A DNA stretch of 64,000 bases from Lantana camara (GCA_037501455.1 CM074864.1:26530001-26594000); one strand, 5' to 3'. Counted from the stretch's first letter, positions 34,406-47,422 are shown. Notes: a model not told the origin generated them from the letters alone. A program made the numbers and translations.

Positions 34406-34440
34406 TCTCTCCCCCTTAAGAGGACCTGGTCCCCAGGTCC
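34406..34440 (-). promoter_or_regulatory. Element E pre-PPT hairpin and polypurine tract
   Basis: Minus strand: GGACCTGG, GGA, CCAGGTCC (34440-34422), a perfect hairpin, then CTTAAGGGGGAGAGAT up to the LTR. Confidence 0.85.
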
Positions 34441-34473
34441 ACTCCTCGAGTTCCAGACTCTAAAACAAGCGAC

Positions 34474-34578
34474 GAGAGAGCCCCGTATCTCAAGTAAACA
34501 ACGAGAGAATCCCTGTCTCTCAACAAGCAACGAGAGAGCCCCGTCTCTCAAACAAGCAACGAGAGAACCCCGTCTCTC
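34474..34578 (-). repeat. Tandem hairpin array, four units, in E
   Basis: Minus-strand units GAGAGACGGGGTTCTCTC at 34561-34578, with CTCTCTC variants at 34532, 34503 and 34474, period 29 bp, and linkers of GTTGCTTGTTT type. Confidence 0.9.
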
Positions 34579-34738
34579 AACCAACACCGCCACAACCCAG
34601 AAGAACAAATAGATAAACAGTCACACCAACCATATAAGAAACAAGTAGGAAAAATAATAAATACCTCAGTTATTGGTCACACAAAAGCAATTTAACAAAA
34701 GACAAGGAGCCATATACGACAATAATAGAAAGGCATGT

Positions 34739-34777
34739 TGCGCATGCTATGCATGTTTAGGTGTACCGTTCACCGTG
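34739..34777 (-). other. Conserved internal motif (type 2), E copy
   Basis: Minus strand CGGTGAACGGTACACC followed by AAACATGCATAGCATGC. Matches the copies in B, F and G. Confidence 0.75.
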
Positions 34778-36368
34778 GTTTGGGAACCTTCCATGGTAAT
34801 GATCCGTTTCAACACCTAAGTTGATGTTGGAGATTCCTCTACCCCTAGTGTCGGACATTGAAATCCTCGATATGTCCAATGCTTTATTGATCACCCGGTC
34901 TTCCTTCCACAGTCGATCCTCTTATCTTTAGTAAACACCCCGATTTGAAGTTTCAACCGGGAGGTTGCACTTGACCTTGATCCGACTAATTCCTTACCTA
35001 CCACAGATTATATCCGATCTTCTTAGATGCTCAAGTTAGTCCTTTAATAGGTCGAATTTTTAGCCTCCAATCCAGGTAACATTCCCGGTTTATCATGGAA
35101 AGATTCAACGAGCCGGTAATCCATCTTAGTCATGTTGTACTTTTCTCCCTAAATCCTACACTTCCAACCCTCAGTTGTACGGACTCTCACTTTCATCCCA
35201 AAATATGAGGATCCGATCAAGTTTTCTTACCCAATATTCTCCGTATTAATTCTTGAAATTCTTCGAGACATGTGACTCGTTCATGAGATACTATTCTTAC
35301 GACCTTGGAAGATTGAGTTTGTATCATCCCAAAAGAATCACTTCTTGAAGTTTTAACTCTCCCAAGTGAGGTCTAAACATCGACTTTAAATTGTTCCCCG
35401 ACCGGCTCTCCCTCTTAAGAAAATAAAAAAAAAATTTTTTTGTCTAACTTCTTGAACTTGTTCTACCATTTCTCAATCAAAGATTCTTTCTTTCTAATTC
35501 TCTTGACGTACCTATCACTTCCGATCTTGTTCCCGAAAGTTCCTCCACCCTGGTTGGAAGTCGACACGAGCACTAAATCTACCATCCTTTCTCGCATGCT
35601 CACCTCCGGTTCTTGAAGCATTTAGCCTTTTCTGAAATTATGCTCACAAAATTTTTCATCCAAATTTTGAAGATCATCAAGTATCAAAGTCTTCTAATTT
35701 TTTCCCTTTTTCCATTTCCAAGAAATCCCATTGTATGCGACTCTTGAAATTGTGTTGCTCCTAGTAAGATAGCCAAGCAAAATTCTAAATTTTCAACTTA
35801 TTCCTAGTCGACTCTTCACCTTAAGAATTTTCCATTCTTATTCGTTGAGCTAGTGGCATCAATTCCTAATTTGCAGAATCTTAATTCCTTCTATTGCTTC
35901 CTTGGTGTAACTGATTCTAACCATGCCCCAAGCCGAAAACTTTCTCACTTTTACTTTTGAAGCGATTGGTAAGAATAGCGACCCACTTCTTCCATTCCAA
36001 CTCCTAACTACTTTGTCCGGCCTTGCAATTGCTCTTTCCCTTTTTGATCCACACTTTGCAACCCAATTATTTTCTTATCATACTTTGGTTGTGTCTCGGT
36101 TGAAGTAATGCTTGATATATGAGGTGGGGGAAGAAATTCCTATCAAGAAAACACTTAAAATGTATGTTGGGTTGAAATGCTAATGTACGTATCACATTGT
36201 AGATAAATAAAGATATACCACTTTTGAACAATTATATCAAATAAGGATGCATATCCAAAAACAAAAAAATTCAAGCAATTTCAGCAATGTATTCAACACG
36301 TCAAATATACAACCACGGATAATAATTATAGTAAACCTATATAAATAAGAGTCAAATTATATTAACGC

Positions 36369-36413
36369 AACATATGATGCACGTGATTATGAATGCATTG
36401 AACCTGTCACCGT
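36369..36413 (-). other. Conserved internal motif (type 1), E copy
   Basis: Minus strand CGGTGACAGGTTCAATGC followed by ATTCATAATCACGTGCATC. It lies about 1.6 kb upstream of the type 2 copy. Confidence 0.75.
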
Positions 36414-38025
36414 CTTAATGAGAACTTTAGCCCGGTCCTTAGTCTTTGTTCGTTGAATTATAAGTTTGTCGCGGATTGTTAGTCATCTCTTGTTACCCAT
36501 GGTCTTCCAATTCTTCAAAATCCCTAACATCAACTTGTACATTTCCATCACTTGAGAATCAAAATTTATTGAACTAGATTCCTTCTCCAAGTATTCCTTC
36601 CAAATTGCTGATTTTAAGTGTTGCTCGAAACTTCACCTTAAATATCTTCTCGATCAAAGTTTCCTTGTATCAACTCGCATAACTTTGTAATCAAAATTAT
36701 GATTCTTGAACTCCAAAAGCTTCTACTTCCATGAAATTGATACCTTGCCTTCTTTCGAAGAATTAATAGCTAATTGTTGTCTTAAATCTTCACCCATTCG
36801 TCACCTCAATTGAAGTCCCCGGTCTATTCCTTACGAGTTCAAATAGCCAAATGATCTCACCCTCCAACTGCTTACACTTGATCACATAATTTCTTTCTAA
36901 ATTCCTTGTCTTTCTTTATAGATTCCATTCTTGCTTCATATCTTCCAATTCAACCGCATAGCCCGACAATTTATCTTGGATTTGGAAAATAGACTCGATC
37001 CAACCGGACATAGAATTTTTTTTTTTTTTTTTTTTTTAGTACTTTAATTTACCATGGACTTGAAACCACCATATTAGTCGTTCTCTTTAACTCTCCCCAT
37101 CCGACTTCTTTCCTAACCCGAAATCCAAAATATCTCAACTCCTTGTAAATCTACATCAATTACCTCGTTGTTCAGTCCTTCCAATTTGTCATTTTCATTA
37201 ACCCAAAATTGCTCAATTTCTTAAATTTTTCCAAGTTGATCTAAATCCCATTCCAAGGCCCGAAGGGTTTTGACTCATCCTGAACTTAATTCCCAAAATT
37301 TTATCTCGACCTGAATCGCTTGAGTTATTGTCTTCTCACACTTTGCTTTCAGTTCCAATAAGCAGAAGATCCTCTATTTAATTACAAATCCAAACCTTGA
37401 ATCATTATCTTCACCTCTTCCTTGCGTTGAACCAATCTCCTGAACCCGGTTAATCAGCCTCTTTTCGTAATGTAAACCCACGTGTCTATCTTGTAAATTG
37501 TAGGCATCACTTCCCTTAATTATCCCCTAACCTCACTAGGTCTTGTAAGTTACTGCCATCATGGATCCTTCTATGCCGAATCTTATCACTTGAATTATAA
37601 TCAAATTAGAGAAATCCGTGGCTCTTGAATTCTTACATGAAGTTCCCCGGTGTATTCCTTACCACTTCAGAGCTAGAGAAAGGAGCTTGCACTAGATTGA
37701 AGTTGTCGTAGAAATTGGCCATGGTTTGATATGATCATTATAGCCTATAATCACAACTTAATCTCAAGGCTAAATGTATGTGGTTAGTGCATGCTCATGC
37801 CAAATAATTAATACTAAAGACATAGATTTAATGCAAAATTCAACAAATAATTCAACAAAATCTAAAATAAAACACGTTGATCATATAAAATTCAAGCAAG
37901 TTAAAGTCAATTAATCAACAATTGGTGACAAGAATCAATGCAATGTACAAATTATCAAGTAGTTCCTAAGCCTTACGACCTAGACTTGATACGATACGAC
38001 ACTAGCACCTCGGTTTTGCAACCGG

Positions 38026-38037
38026 GCTCTGATACCA
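38026..38037 (-). promoter_or_regulatory. Element E primer-binding site
   Basis: Minus strand TGGTATCAGAGC, 8 nt from the 5' LTR end at 38046. Confidence 0.9.
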
Positions 38038-38045
38038 CCTTAGGA

Positions 38046-38213
38046 TGTAGCACCCGGAACGCTAGGTAGCTACATCCCCCCCCACTATAGTTCAATCCAC
38101 ATATGGAACAAACACCCATACATGAATCAAGCCTATAGCGAACAGGAGACAACAAAAAAAAACAATCATCTAGCCAGGCGGGACTAACCCTCAATCAATT
38201 AACAATGCATAAC
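38046..38213 (-). repeat. Element E 5' LTR, piece 1 (U5 end)
   Basis: Collinear with 27433 to about 27605, including the U5 hairpin at about 38090-38143. Interrupted by composite F at 38214; the left duplication is ATAAC (38209-38213). Confidence 0.92.
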
Positions 38214-38639
38214 TGTAACACCCCGCTCGTCCTGCAAATAAGGTACGCCACATTTCAACTTCCTTGTGTGTTTAATTCGGTGATTTTGCGCTTTGCATGG
38301 CCCTATTTTGAACTCTTTTAGAGTTTAGGGGCATTTTTGTAATTTTCTCTAAGGGGTTTTCCGGTCATTTCTCGTTTGATCGAGTTTTCAACCTTTTTGA
38401 CCCCTTCAACGCGTTCGGGGCATCAAGACGAGTCCGTAGACTCTAAGTTTGCCCCATTCTGACTTCGTTAGCCCGTTCTTCCGACCGTTTTTGCGCACGA
38501 GGACCCGAGATATATACCCCGGATCCTCGTTTTGCATGCCAACACACACATATCCGTTCTCGCTCGTTTCTCAATGAAATTTGATGTTTGAGTAGTGGAA
38601 ATTTATAATCTCGATGAGCCCGACACGATGGTACAAGAA

Positions 38640-39540
38640 TTGGGACCTGAAAATCAGCGGTGGTGGCGCTACGGCAAAGCAGCGGCGGCGGAATGAACAC
38701 CCGCCACTTCGCCGCCTCTTCGCGGCGGTCTCCGGTGACCTTTCTCAGATACGCGCCACCCCACCTGTTAGAAGACATCCCAGCGCAGTGGATGGTGTTG
38801 GCGGCGCAACCATCCGGCCAGCGGCGGCGGCTCACGCACCACCTGAAACTCACGGCGGGCGGCGGCGGTACTGTAGCGTGGTGGTTCCGCCGCGTTCCGA
38901 TGAGATTTGTGGCCGGACCTTGGTGGTTTCCGACGTATTTTGGCCTCCTGAGTCCGATTCTGTGGTCGGTTTGAGCAAACGAAGGTCGGAGGTGGCTGAA
39001 CCGGCGAGTGGCGCAGCGGCGGGTTTTTGGGCGACGGTTTGAAGCTTTTCCGGTGAACTTTTGGCGATGGTTCCTTCTGAGAAGTTGTCTAACTCAACGA
39101 GATCGAGTTGTTTGTGTAGGCGGCGGCCCAAGAATCGGCCGACGACGGTGGACCGGTGGCGGACCGGCTCTGGACCAGCGACCCTCTTTTCCGACGGTTT
39201 TTCCGACATATGGGCTAGGGGCTTTCGAAGGCCTCGCTACGGGCTTTCTAACGGTATGCTCGGATTTCGTTTTCGTTTTACGGTTTACGTTTAATTTCAA
39301 TTTTCGTCGTTGGGATTTGGTTCGGTTTTTCGTCAACGAAGTCCGACGTGTTTGGTATTTTCTGAAATTGGTTGATAGCTTTTATCGAGCAGTCCGAGGT
39401 GCATGTTTCTGTCTTTCGGGGGAATTTTCCGACCACTGGAGGTGGTGGTCCAACGGCTGTACGTGGCGGTTCGGCTAGTTCCGGTGGCGGCGTTCTGACG
39501 CCCTTCGGATAGCAAGTTTCTCTCGTCGTGGTGAGTTCAA
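38640..39540 (+). other. GC-rich, CpG-rich block in F LTR1
   Basis: A 0.9-kb GC-rich island in an AT-rich LTR with many CGGCGG and CCGGTGGCGG motifs and overlapping open frames on both strands. No protein family is recognised; frames of up to 156 codons are a by-product of low stop-codon frequency. Y's LTR2 has a similar block (44150-44880) with largely different sequence. Confidence 0.6.
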
Positions 39541-40881
39541 CGCCACTTTTCGTTCGTCAATCGGATGCCCGGTTGATTTATTGTGATTTATTTTGTATAA
39601 TTTGAATATTTGGAATTAATTGTTTTAATTGCAATAAATTGTGTATTGTTGTATTTCTCGATCAATATGTATGCCAACGGATATGAAATCATGTATTAAA
39701 TGAAATGTGATATGTATTGATGCTTTGAATTGTAAATTGAACAACCGTTATGCCGAAATTGCATTAGTTGTTAATTATTTTAAAATGTAATTCGCTCTTG
39801 TATACTCGATAAATTAATGAATATGCATTGCATGGTATTTGAAAATATGTAATAAATGATGAATGTATGATTTCATGATTGTTGGTGATATTAGTTTCGT
39901 TTCATGCCATTAGATTTAATTTAGCCCTTGTAGAAGGGGCGTTCGTGTAATTTCACTAAACATATAAATTGTATGACTTCAATTAATCCTTGTTAATTGA
40001 TAAACAAATATGCTAATTACGATTTCGATTAAGAGAAATTATTATGCCTAAGCTTGATCTTTTTAATTAGTCTAATCACTTAAATTGAAGTGGAATTTAT
40101 TATATGATATAAGAATTTGTTATGCAATTTATGATTTAGTCAGAGTTGAATTAGTATATCTTGGGTGATTTAATTTGAGACTTTGTAATTTAGGTTTAAT
40201 TACTTAATTTAAAATAAACCTATTATGTGATATATGAATTGTATGAAACTTATATGATTAAATTTGAAACTTTTGCACGTAAGAAATAAGTTATTCGTAT
40301 GAATATGATTTAGTCATTTGATATATGAATTTATATGAAATAATGTGACATGCATTGTCTTTCCATTTTGTTTATTTGAATTAATTGTGCATAAGAACAT
40401 CTCTTGATGTGTTTTATGAATATGTTGAGTATGTGATATTTTATTTTGCAAGTAATTAGTATGAATGTGAACTTTGCTTATGCGAATGCATTTCTTAAGT
40501 GTTTTAAGTGCTTGAGCATGTGCCATGCGTCTTTATATGGTTGTTTGAGTCTGAGTCTATGTACTACGTTTTGTGTGTCAGTTGGTACAGGTGCACCCGG
40601 GGTGGTGACTTGTGGTCGTGCAGGTTCCGGGGTGGACCATTTGCTTTGGATTTGGCTTTGTCTGGTACCAGGTGAGGGTGTTTTCGTTCTAGTTACATAT
40701 TAAACCCTACAAGCTTATGTGACAAGTTTTGGCCAAAACCTTAAATATATATATATGTTGCTATTAAAATAGAGTCATCGAGTAAAATTTAATCGAGTAA
40801 ACCCTTTTCTAATGAATTATGAAATATGTTATGTTTCTTATGAATCAAATGTTTTGGCGAGATTATGCATGTATGATATGT

Positions 40882-41101
40882 TCACGGGCCTAGAGACTTA
40901 GTACATGTGGCTATCCGGGGAGGCATGGGCCGACGGTGATCCCATGTGCTAGTTCCACTATGTTTTACGACGGAACGGACCTCGTTAGGAGTTTTGGCGA
41001 GGAAACGCTAGTCGGGCTTTTGGGGACTCATGAACCCCTCTAGCCATTATGTATGAGGTGGTCGGGTCTTGCTAACCCGTCCACCACCAGGAGGAAGAAG
41101 G
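40882..41101 (+). ncRNA. Structured LTR domain, copy in F LTR1
   Basis: P1 TTAGTACATG with CATGTGCTAG, P2 CCTCGTT with GGCGAGG, P3 GGGG with CCCC around ACTCATGAA, P4 GGTGG/CGGG with CCCG/CCACC around TCTTGCTAA. Confidence 0.6.
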
Positions 41102-42531
41102 TTGGAACTTATTTTATGATTATGATTATGTTATGATTGATAGGCACCGTGCGGGAAGGCCGGGACACGGATTGCCCAAACGAATATGTTTTAGGATATG
41201 ATATATGATTTGTGTGTATTATCATATATTGCATGATCACCTATTTAATGTATTAAAGATATTTGTCGTACACGGTCGGGGTTTGGTTGGAGATGATGCA
41301 CGCTCACTCGCCGAGCCTTTATGTTTATGTATGAATTATGAACTTAATGAATTTAATATGATTAGTCGTAAAGTCCGAGCATTGCTTAGTTATTCTCTTG
41401 CCCTTTTTGGGAACTAACTTTAAATAAAACCTTACTCGGGATTTATGACTTGCATGTGCATGTTTTTATATATATTTATCGCTCTTACTCGCTCAGTCTT
41501 CTAGAGACTGACCCTCCCCCTTCTTTTCCACTTTTCAGTTCTTGCAGGTTTGAGCTAGGCGGCTTTGAGTCGGGTCTGTTGAGTCTGTGTCGGTCTATTT
41601 GATTTGCTAAATACCTTGTTTTGATTTGTGAAGGAAACTATGTATATGATATGTATATATTATGCAGGTTGGTACTTATGATTTGGATGTATGTTTGATC
41701 GGGACAGGTTAGGAAAGGTGCTCTGTTTAGATGAACCCGTTTTGATTATATGTTTGATCGGGATAGGTTTCTAGGGCAGTTGAACCCGTTTAATTGATGT
41801 TAAGTTACTTTGTGAAATATATGAATTATGATTGCTAACTAAGGTTTTTGAGAATTCATATTTTGTACCGCTTCCGTATATAGGTCTTGCATATTTGCAC
41901 TTGTACAGGGTTTAGGTACCGCCTAGCTTAGATTGGTTTTTGTTTGTCACCCGTTCGCTGTGACTTGGTGCGTGTGCGGACTTTCCATTTCGTATACGTG
42001 TCGGGTCATAGTGCGGGGGTGTGGTGCCCCACCGCTTGGGGTGCTACATCCTAAGTGGTATCAGAGCTACCAGGTTCAAAACCGGTGCTCTGGAGTCGTC
42101 TCGTGTCAGTTTAGGTCGGACGGCATAGGAATACTTGTGCATTACATTCGTTTGAAGCGAAATTTTGACTTCTTTGCATGAATTTGTTTGAGCTTATGTG
42201 ATTGTGTGCACACTATGATTACGATTCTTGCAAAATTATCACTGTTATGCTTTACATTTTATTAAATAACGTCTTTCATGTGCATTACTTAAGTGTTCGT
42301 AATTGTTTTATTACTTGACATATCCATGTACTAACCCGCATGCATAAATATTTATTCAATTTGTGAATTACAGGGAGTTGGCTTGATGACAAAATTTTTA
42401 ATTGATCGTGACAACATTTCTCGCTTCTATAAATTGATGACAGAAGATTCAAAACTACCATGCCTTGATTACTTGAATAAAGGATAAATGGATTTCTGAA
42501 AGAATTCGACAATATCTAGATGCTAACCTTA

Positions 42532-42576
42532 TGGAAACAGGTATTATGCATTCATAGCACGTGCATCATGCATTGG
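42532..42576 (+). other. Conserved internal motif (type 1), Y copy
   Basis: GGAAACAGGTATTATGC followed by ATTCATAGCACGTGCATC, about 930 bp upstream of the type 2 copy. Confidence 0.75.
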
Positions 42577-43463
42577 ATTAAATCATAATTATTTTGAACA
42601 TTTGTTCTACGTGCTTGATTGCCTTCTTTGCTGGATATGAGTGCCTGCCATTTACATCCCTAATCCCGCATGCATTAGTTTTGTGGTTATATTTAGGTGA
42701 CTTTGTTACTTGTTTCAACGAGTACTGATTTTAGTGGAAGCTGCATTGGGATCTTAATAGGAGTGGATCAGAAAGTGGACAGTTGACTTAACAAACTCGG
42801 GGTATAGGGTGGATAAAAGAAGATGTTTGTATACAAGGGAAATAAGAGACCTTTTAACTAACGAGGTGCCTTCAGGATATATACTTAACTACTTGGAGGT
42901 ACTCGGGGTTAGCAAATTTTATAAGGAAGTCAGAATTTCTAAATCTGAATGGCATGAGGGGACAATGAAGGAATCAAGGCACTTGTACAATTCAGAAAAT
43001 TCTAAAGAGGGAATCGGATTACTATTATAGAGACACCACCAGAGTAGTTACTCTTACACAAAGGAAAAAGGGGGAAAATTTTGTAAACTATGGAATTTTG
43101 TGCCGAGGATATTGAGGGTCAACTCCACCAAATAATGAGGATAAGGACATCATTTACAACGATGGTGTACTAAGCAAGGCTGTTTAAAGATTCTTCATCT
43201 ATCTCTCCACGATTGTCCTGAGAGATTTTACTGTTGCAAGAAATAGCAATTCCCGATTACCGAGGATTTTACTAGAATTTCAAGAGACCCCACGGATCAC
43301 TTTACTCCGAGAATCAAGTGAGGCAGTCCAAGATCATTTGGGTACCCGAGAATATGAGGGAATATTAAAGAATGCAAGTTTGAACGAAGGGTTGGAACCA
43401 CTGCCAAGCAAGGATTCGATTATCCTTCCAAAATTAAAGGATTGCCAACCTCGACTTCAATTC

Positions 43464-43510
43464 CACGGTGAACGGTACCTTAAGCATTCATGGCATTTGC
43501 ACCCATGCAT
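43464..43510 (+). other. Conserved internal motif (type 2), Y copy
   Basis: ACGGTGAACGGTACCTTAAG followed by CATTCATGGCATTTGCACC, 140 bp before the 3' LTR. Confidence 0.75.
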
Positions 43511-43650
43511 TTTACAAGCAATTATATTTTATCTTGTTTGATGTATGTGACAACGTGTAATGTTTGGTATTGCTCGATTGTAATAACGTGACTAACTGCT
43601 TTAATTTTTCATAACTTAAACGTGACAGGTCCTTTTGAAGGAGGGAAGAT

Positions 43651-46600
43651 TGTAACACCCCGCTCGTCCAACGTATAAGGTACGCCACGTTCCAACTTTA
43701 TTATATGTCTGATTATATTATTTTGGGTTTTGCCTGTCCCTATTTTGAACTCTTTTAGAGTTTAGGGGCCTGTTTGTAATTTTCTCTTTTTAGGGGTTAT
43801 TCGGTCATTTCTCGTTCGGTCGAGAGTTCGACCTTTTTGACCCCTGCTTCGCGTTCGGGGCAGCGAGACGAGTCCGTAGACTCTAAGTTTGCCCCATTCT
43901 GACTTCGTTAACCTCTTCTTCCAATCGTTTTCGTGTACGTGGACCCGAGATAAATACCCAGATCCTCGTAATTCATGCCAGAACTTCGGACTCCAGCTCT
44001 CTCTCTCTTCTTCTCCCGCGATGCAGTACTGTACACACACACTCACGGTGTAAAAACATGCACAACTCCAAACTCGGCCTATACTCGATGGAATTTGACG
44101 AACCAATAGTCCTTTTCGACGAGCTCGACGAGCCCGACACGATGATACCGGTTTCGTGGCCTGAGAATGGCTGACGGCGGCGCAGTGGTGGTCCGAAGGT
44201 GGCGGGTTGCGCCACCTCATCGCCGGCGACAATCCGGCGAGCTTCGCCGGCCAACACCACCCTACCCCTATGTTTTCTGACCCGCTGGTGACGTTTCCGG
44301 CCTCGGTTCGACGCAAAAACCACCGCAGGTGGCGGTTCCGGCGAGTTGCAGTGCGGCGGCATTTGGTGGCGGTTTTGGTGCTCCGATCATTGTCCTGCGA
44401 CGGGGCTTGAGGGGAAAGACTCAGGACGACGAGCTGAGTTGTTTGCGGTCAGTTGCGCTACCTGAATTTCGTCGGAGCGGCGGCGGCAGAGCAGCAGTGG
44501 TGGCGCGACGGTGCTTCGCGGCGGCGGCCATCTCCGGTGACTTTTTCCGGCGAACAACATAGGGGTTTCAAAGAGCACTTCACGGGTAAGCCAAGGCCTC
44601 TTTCGGATTCGATTTTCGTTCACCGGTTTGGAAGTAATTGAAGTTTGAAGTTTTTAGAGTTTCGTATTATTGAAACTGAAATTGGAGACAATGGGCTTGG
44701 AATTTGTAGAAATTGATCGAGGATTTGGATTGAGCACGACGAATCCTCGCACGAGTGAATTTTGGGGATTTTTCCGGCATGCTCCGGTGGCGGCCGAGCG
44801 GCGGCCCGCCACTGTTCCAGCGGCTCCGGTGGCGGCGATCCGACGGGCTTTGGACAGTTTGTCCGCCTCGTTGTGGTGAGTCCAACGCCACTTCCCGTTC
44901 GTCAATCGGACACTCGGTTTATTTGTTACGAATTTATTTGTGTATTTGGGACTTATTCGATTTAATTGTTTTAATGCGAATTAATGGCCATATGCTTGAA
45001 TTGTTGATCGGAATGAATTCCAATGAATATGAAATCATGTATTATATGAAATGTAATACGTATTGATGCTTTGAATTGTGAATTGAACCCCGTTATGCCG
45101 AATTGTATTAATTGTTAATTGTTTTAAAAATGTAATTTGTTTTTGTATACTTGATAATTAATGAATAGGCATTGTATGGCATTTGAAAACATGAAATAAA
45201 TTGTGAATGTATGAATTCATGTTGTTGTTGATATAGTTGGAAATTGATAAATGACTTCGTGAATCTATATGGAACTCGTGACATGTTATATGAATTAATT
45301 GGCCTTATATTATGTGAATTGTATGAAATGTGATATATGAGTTTGTTTGATTTAATTAAATAAAATTTGTAGCATGCTATGATATGATTTAGTTGGCTTT
45401 GAAATACGTGCAATTTTATGAAATGTTATATGTGAATTGATTTGATTGCTTTGTAAATGCACATTATATGAACCTGGTATGCAATATCTGAATTGAATAA
45501 GATTTATATGATTGAATTAGAAACTTTGTAATTTAGGTTTAATTACTTAATTTAAAATAAATCTATTATGCTATATGTGAACTGTATGAAACTTATATGA
45601 TTGAATTAGGAACTTTTGCATGTAAGAAATAAATATTCGTACGAATATAAATTGGTTATTTGATATATGAATTTATATGAGATAAGGTGACATGCATTGC
45701 CTTTCCATTTTGTTTATTTGAATTAATTGTGCATAAGAACATCTCTAGATGTGCTTTATGAATATGTTGAGTTATGTGATATTTTATTTTGTAAGTAATT
45801 AGTATGATTATGAACTTTGCTTATGTGATTGTATTTCTTAAGTACTTGAGCATGTGCCGTGCGTCTTTATATGGTTGTCTGAGTCTGAGTCTGAGTCTGA
45901 GTTTTGGTTCTGTGTTTGTGTGATCAGTTGGTACAGGTGCACCCGGGGTGGTGACTTGTGGTCGTGCAGGTTCCGGGGTGGACCATTTGCTTTTGGGTTG
46001 GCTTTGTCTGGTACCAGGTGAGGGTGTTTTCGTTCTAGTTATATATTAAACCCTACAACCTTTATGTGAGAAGCTTTGGCCAAAACCTTAGGAATATATA
46101 TATATATATATATTACTTTTAAAGTAGAGTCATCGAGTAAATATTGATCGAGTAAACCCTTTTCAAATGAATTTTGAAATATGTTATGTTCTTATGAATT
46201 GAAATGTTTTGGCGAGATTATGCATGTATGTATTTATGTTCACGGGCCCAGGAATTAGTGCAAGTGGCTATCCGGGGAGGCAAGGGCCGACGGTGATCCC
46301 TTGTACTAGTCCCAATTTATGTACGGTGATACCGGCCCTCGCTAGGAGGTTTAGCGGGGAATGGGAGCTGAGTGCCCTTGGGGGAGTCATGAAACCCCAT
46401 TGGCCTATGTATGAGGTGGTCGGGTCTTGCTAACCTGTCTACCACCCGGAGGAAGAAGGTTGGAACTTATTTATGATTTATGATTATGATTATGATTATG
46501 ATTATGATTATGATTGATAGGCACCGTGCGGGAAGGCCGGGACACGGATTGCCCAAACGAATATGTTTAGGATATGATATATGATTTGTGTGTATTATGA

Positions 46601-47422
46601 TATATTGCATGATCACCTATTTAATGTATCAATGATATTTGTCGTACACGGTCGGAGTTTGGTTGGAGATGATGCACGCTCACTCGCCGAGCCTTTATGT
46701 TTATGTATGAATTATGAACTTAATGAACTTAATATGATTAGTCGTAAAGGCCGAGCATTGCTGAGTTATTCTCTTGTCCTTTTGGGAACTAACTTTAAAT
46801 AAAACCTTGCTCGGGATTTATGATTTGCATGCGCATGTTTTTATATATATTTATCGCTCCTGCTCACTCAGTCTTCTAGAGACTGACCCTCCCCCTTCTT
46901 TTCCACTTTTCAGTTCTTGCAGGTTTGAGCTAGGCGGCTTTGAGTCGGGTCTGTTGAGTCTGTGTCAGTCTGTTTGATTTGTTATATACCCTGTTTTGAT
47001 GTGTGAAGGAAACTATGTATATGATATGTATATGTTATGCAGGTTGGTACTCATGATTCGGATGTATGATTTTCGGGACAGGTTAGGAAAGGTGCTCGGT
47101 TTAGATGAACCCGTTTTGATTATATGTTTGATCGGGATAGGTTTCTAGGACAGTTGAACCCGTTTAATTGATGTTAAGTTACTTTGTGAAATATATGAAT
47201 TATGATTGCTAACTAAGGTTTTTGAGAATTCATATTTTGTATCGCTTCCGTATATAGGTCTTGCATATTTGCACTTGTACAGGGTTTAGGTACCGCCTAG
47301 CTTAGATTGGTTTTTGTTTGTCACCCGTTCGCTGTGACTTGGTGCGTGTGCGGACTTTCCATTTCGTATACGTGTCGGGTCATAGTGCGGGGGTGTGGTG
47401 CCCCACCGCTTGGGGTGCTACA
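43651..47422 (+). repeat. F LTR2, right LTR of Y (3772 bp)
   Basis: TGTAACACCCCG to GGGTGCTACA. Its first 3.4 kb is clearly diverged from LTR1 (roughly a fifth of sites in the U3 start), its last 256 bp differ by about one base. The sequence after it (TAAAT, 47423) is H, the site where Y inserted. Confidence 0.9.
46240..46459 (+). ncRNA. Structured LTR domain, copy in F LTR2
   Basis: P1 TTAGTGCAAG (46255-46264) with CTTGTACTAG (46300-46309), P2 CCTCGCTA with TAGCGGGG, P3 GGGG with CCCC. Compared with LTR1 both sides of P1 and P2 changed together. Confidence 0.62.

Larger units (their letters stand above)
34406..38045 (-). other. Element E internal region, no coding sequence
   Basis: 3640 bp with no frame of useful length on the minus strand. 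At the gag position a 29-codon frame beginning MANFYDNFNLVQAP (minus strand, start near 37722) is the only candidate. It carries the hairpin array, two copies of the conserved motif and a T22 run (37016-37037). The rest has no recognised content. Confidence 0.65.
38214..42048 (+). repeat. F LTR1, chimeric (3835 bp)
   Basis: TGTAACACCCCG to GGGTGCTACA. Differences to the other two copies switch sides between about 41776 and 41793. It contains a GC-rich block (38640-39540), a candidate exon (40591-40671), the structured domain (40882-41101) and a U5 hairpin (41957-42011). Confidence 0.9.
42049..43650 (+). other. Y internal region, coding-less (1.6 kb)
   Basis: From primer site (TGGTATCAGAGC, 42056-42067) to polypurine tract (GAAGGAGGGAAGA, 43637-43649). 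The gag-position frame beginning MTKFLIDRDNISRF (at 42384) stops after 34 codons. Other short frames show no recognised domain. Two conserved motif copies are present; no hairpin array and no complete pre-PPT hairpin. Confidence 0.7.

Noticed and set aside
38443..39478. Multiple frames of 100-156 codons on both strands in the F LTR
   Set aside because: By-product of GC-rich sequence with few stops; the copy at 48811-49705 shows similar frames because it is the same LTR, and no domain is recognisable.
43762..44623. Frames of up to 184 codons in F LTR2
   Set aside because: Same reason: GC-rich LTR block, frames on opposite strands, no family.
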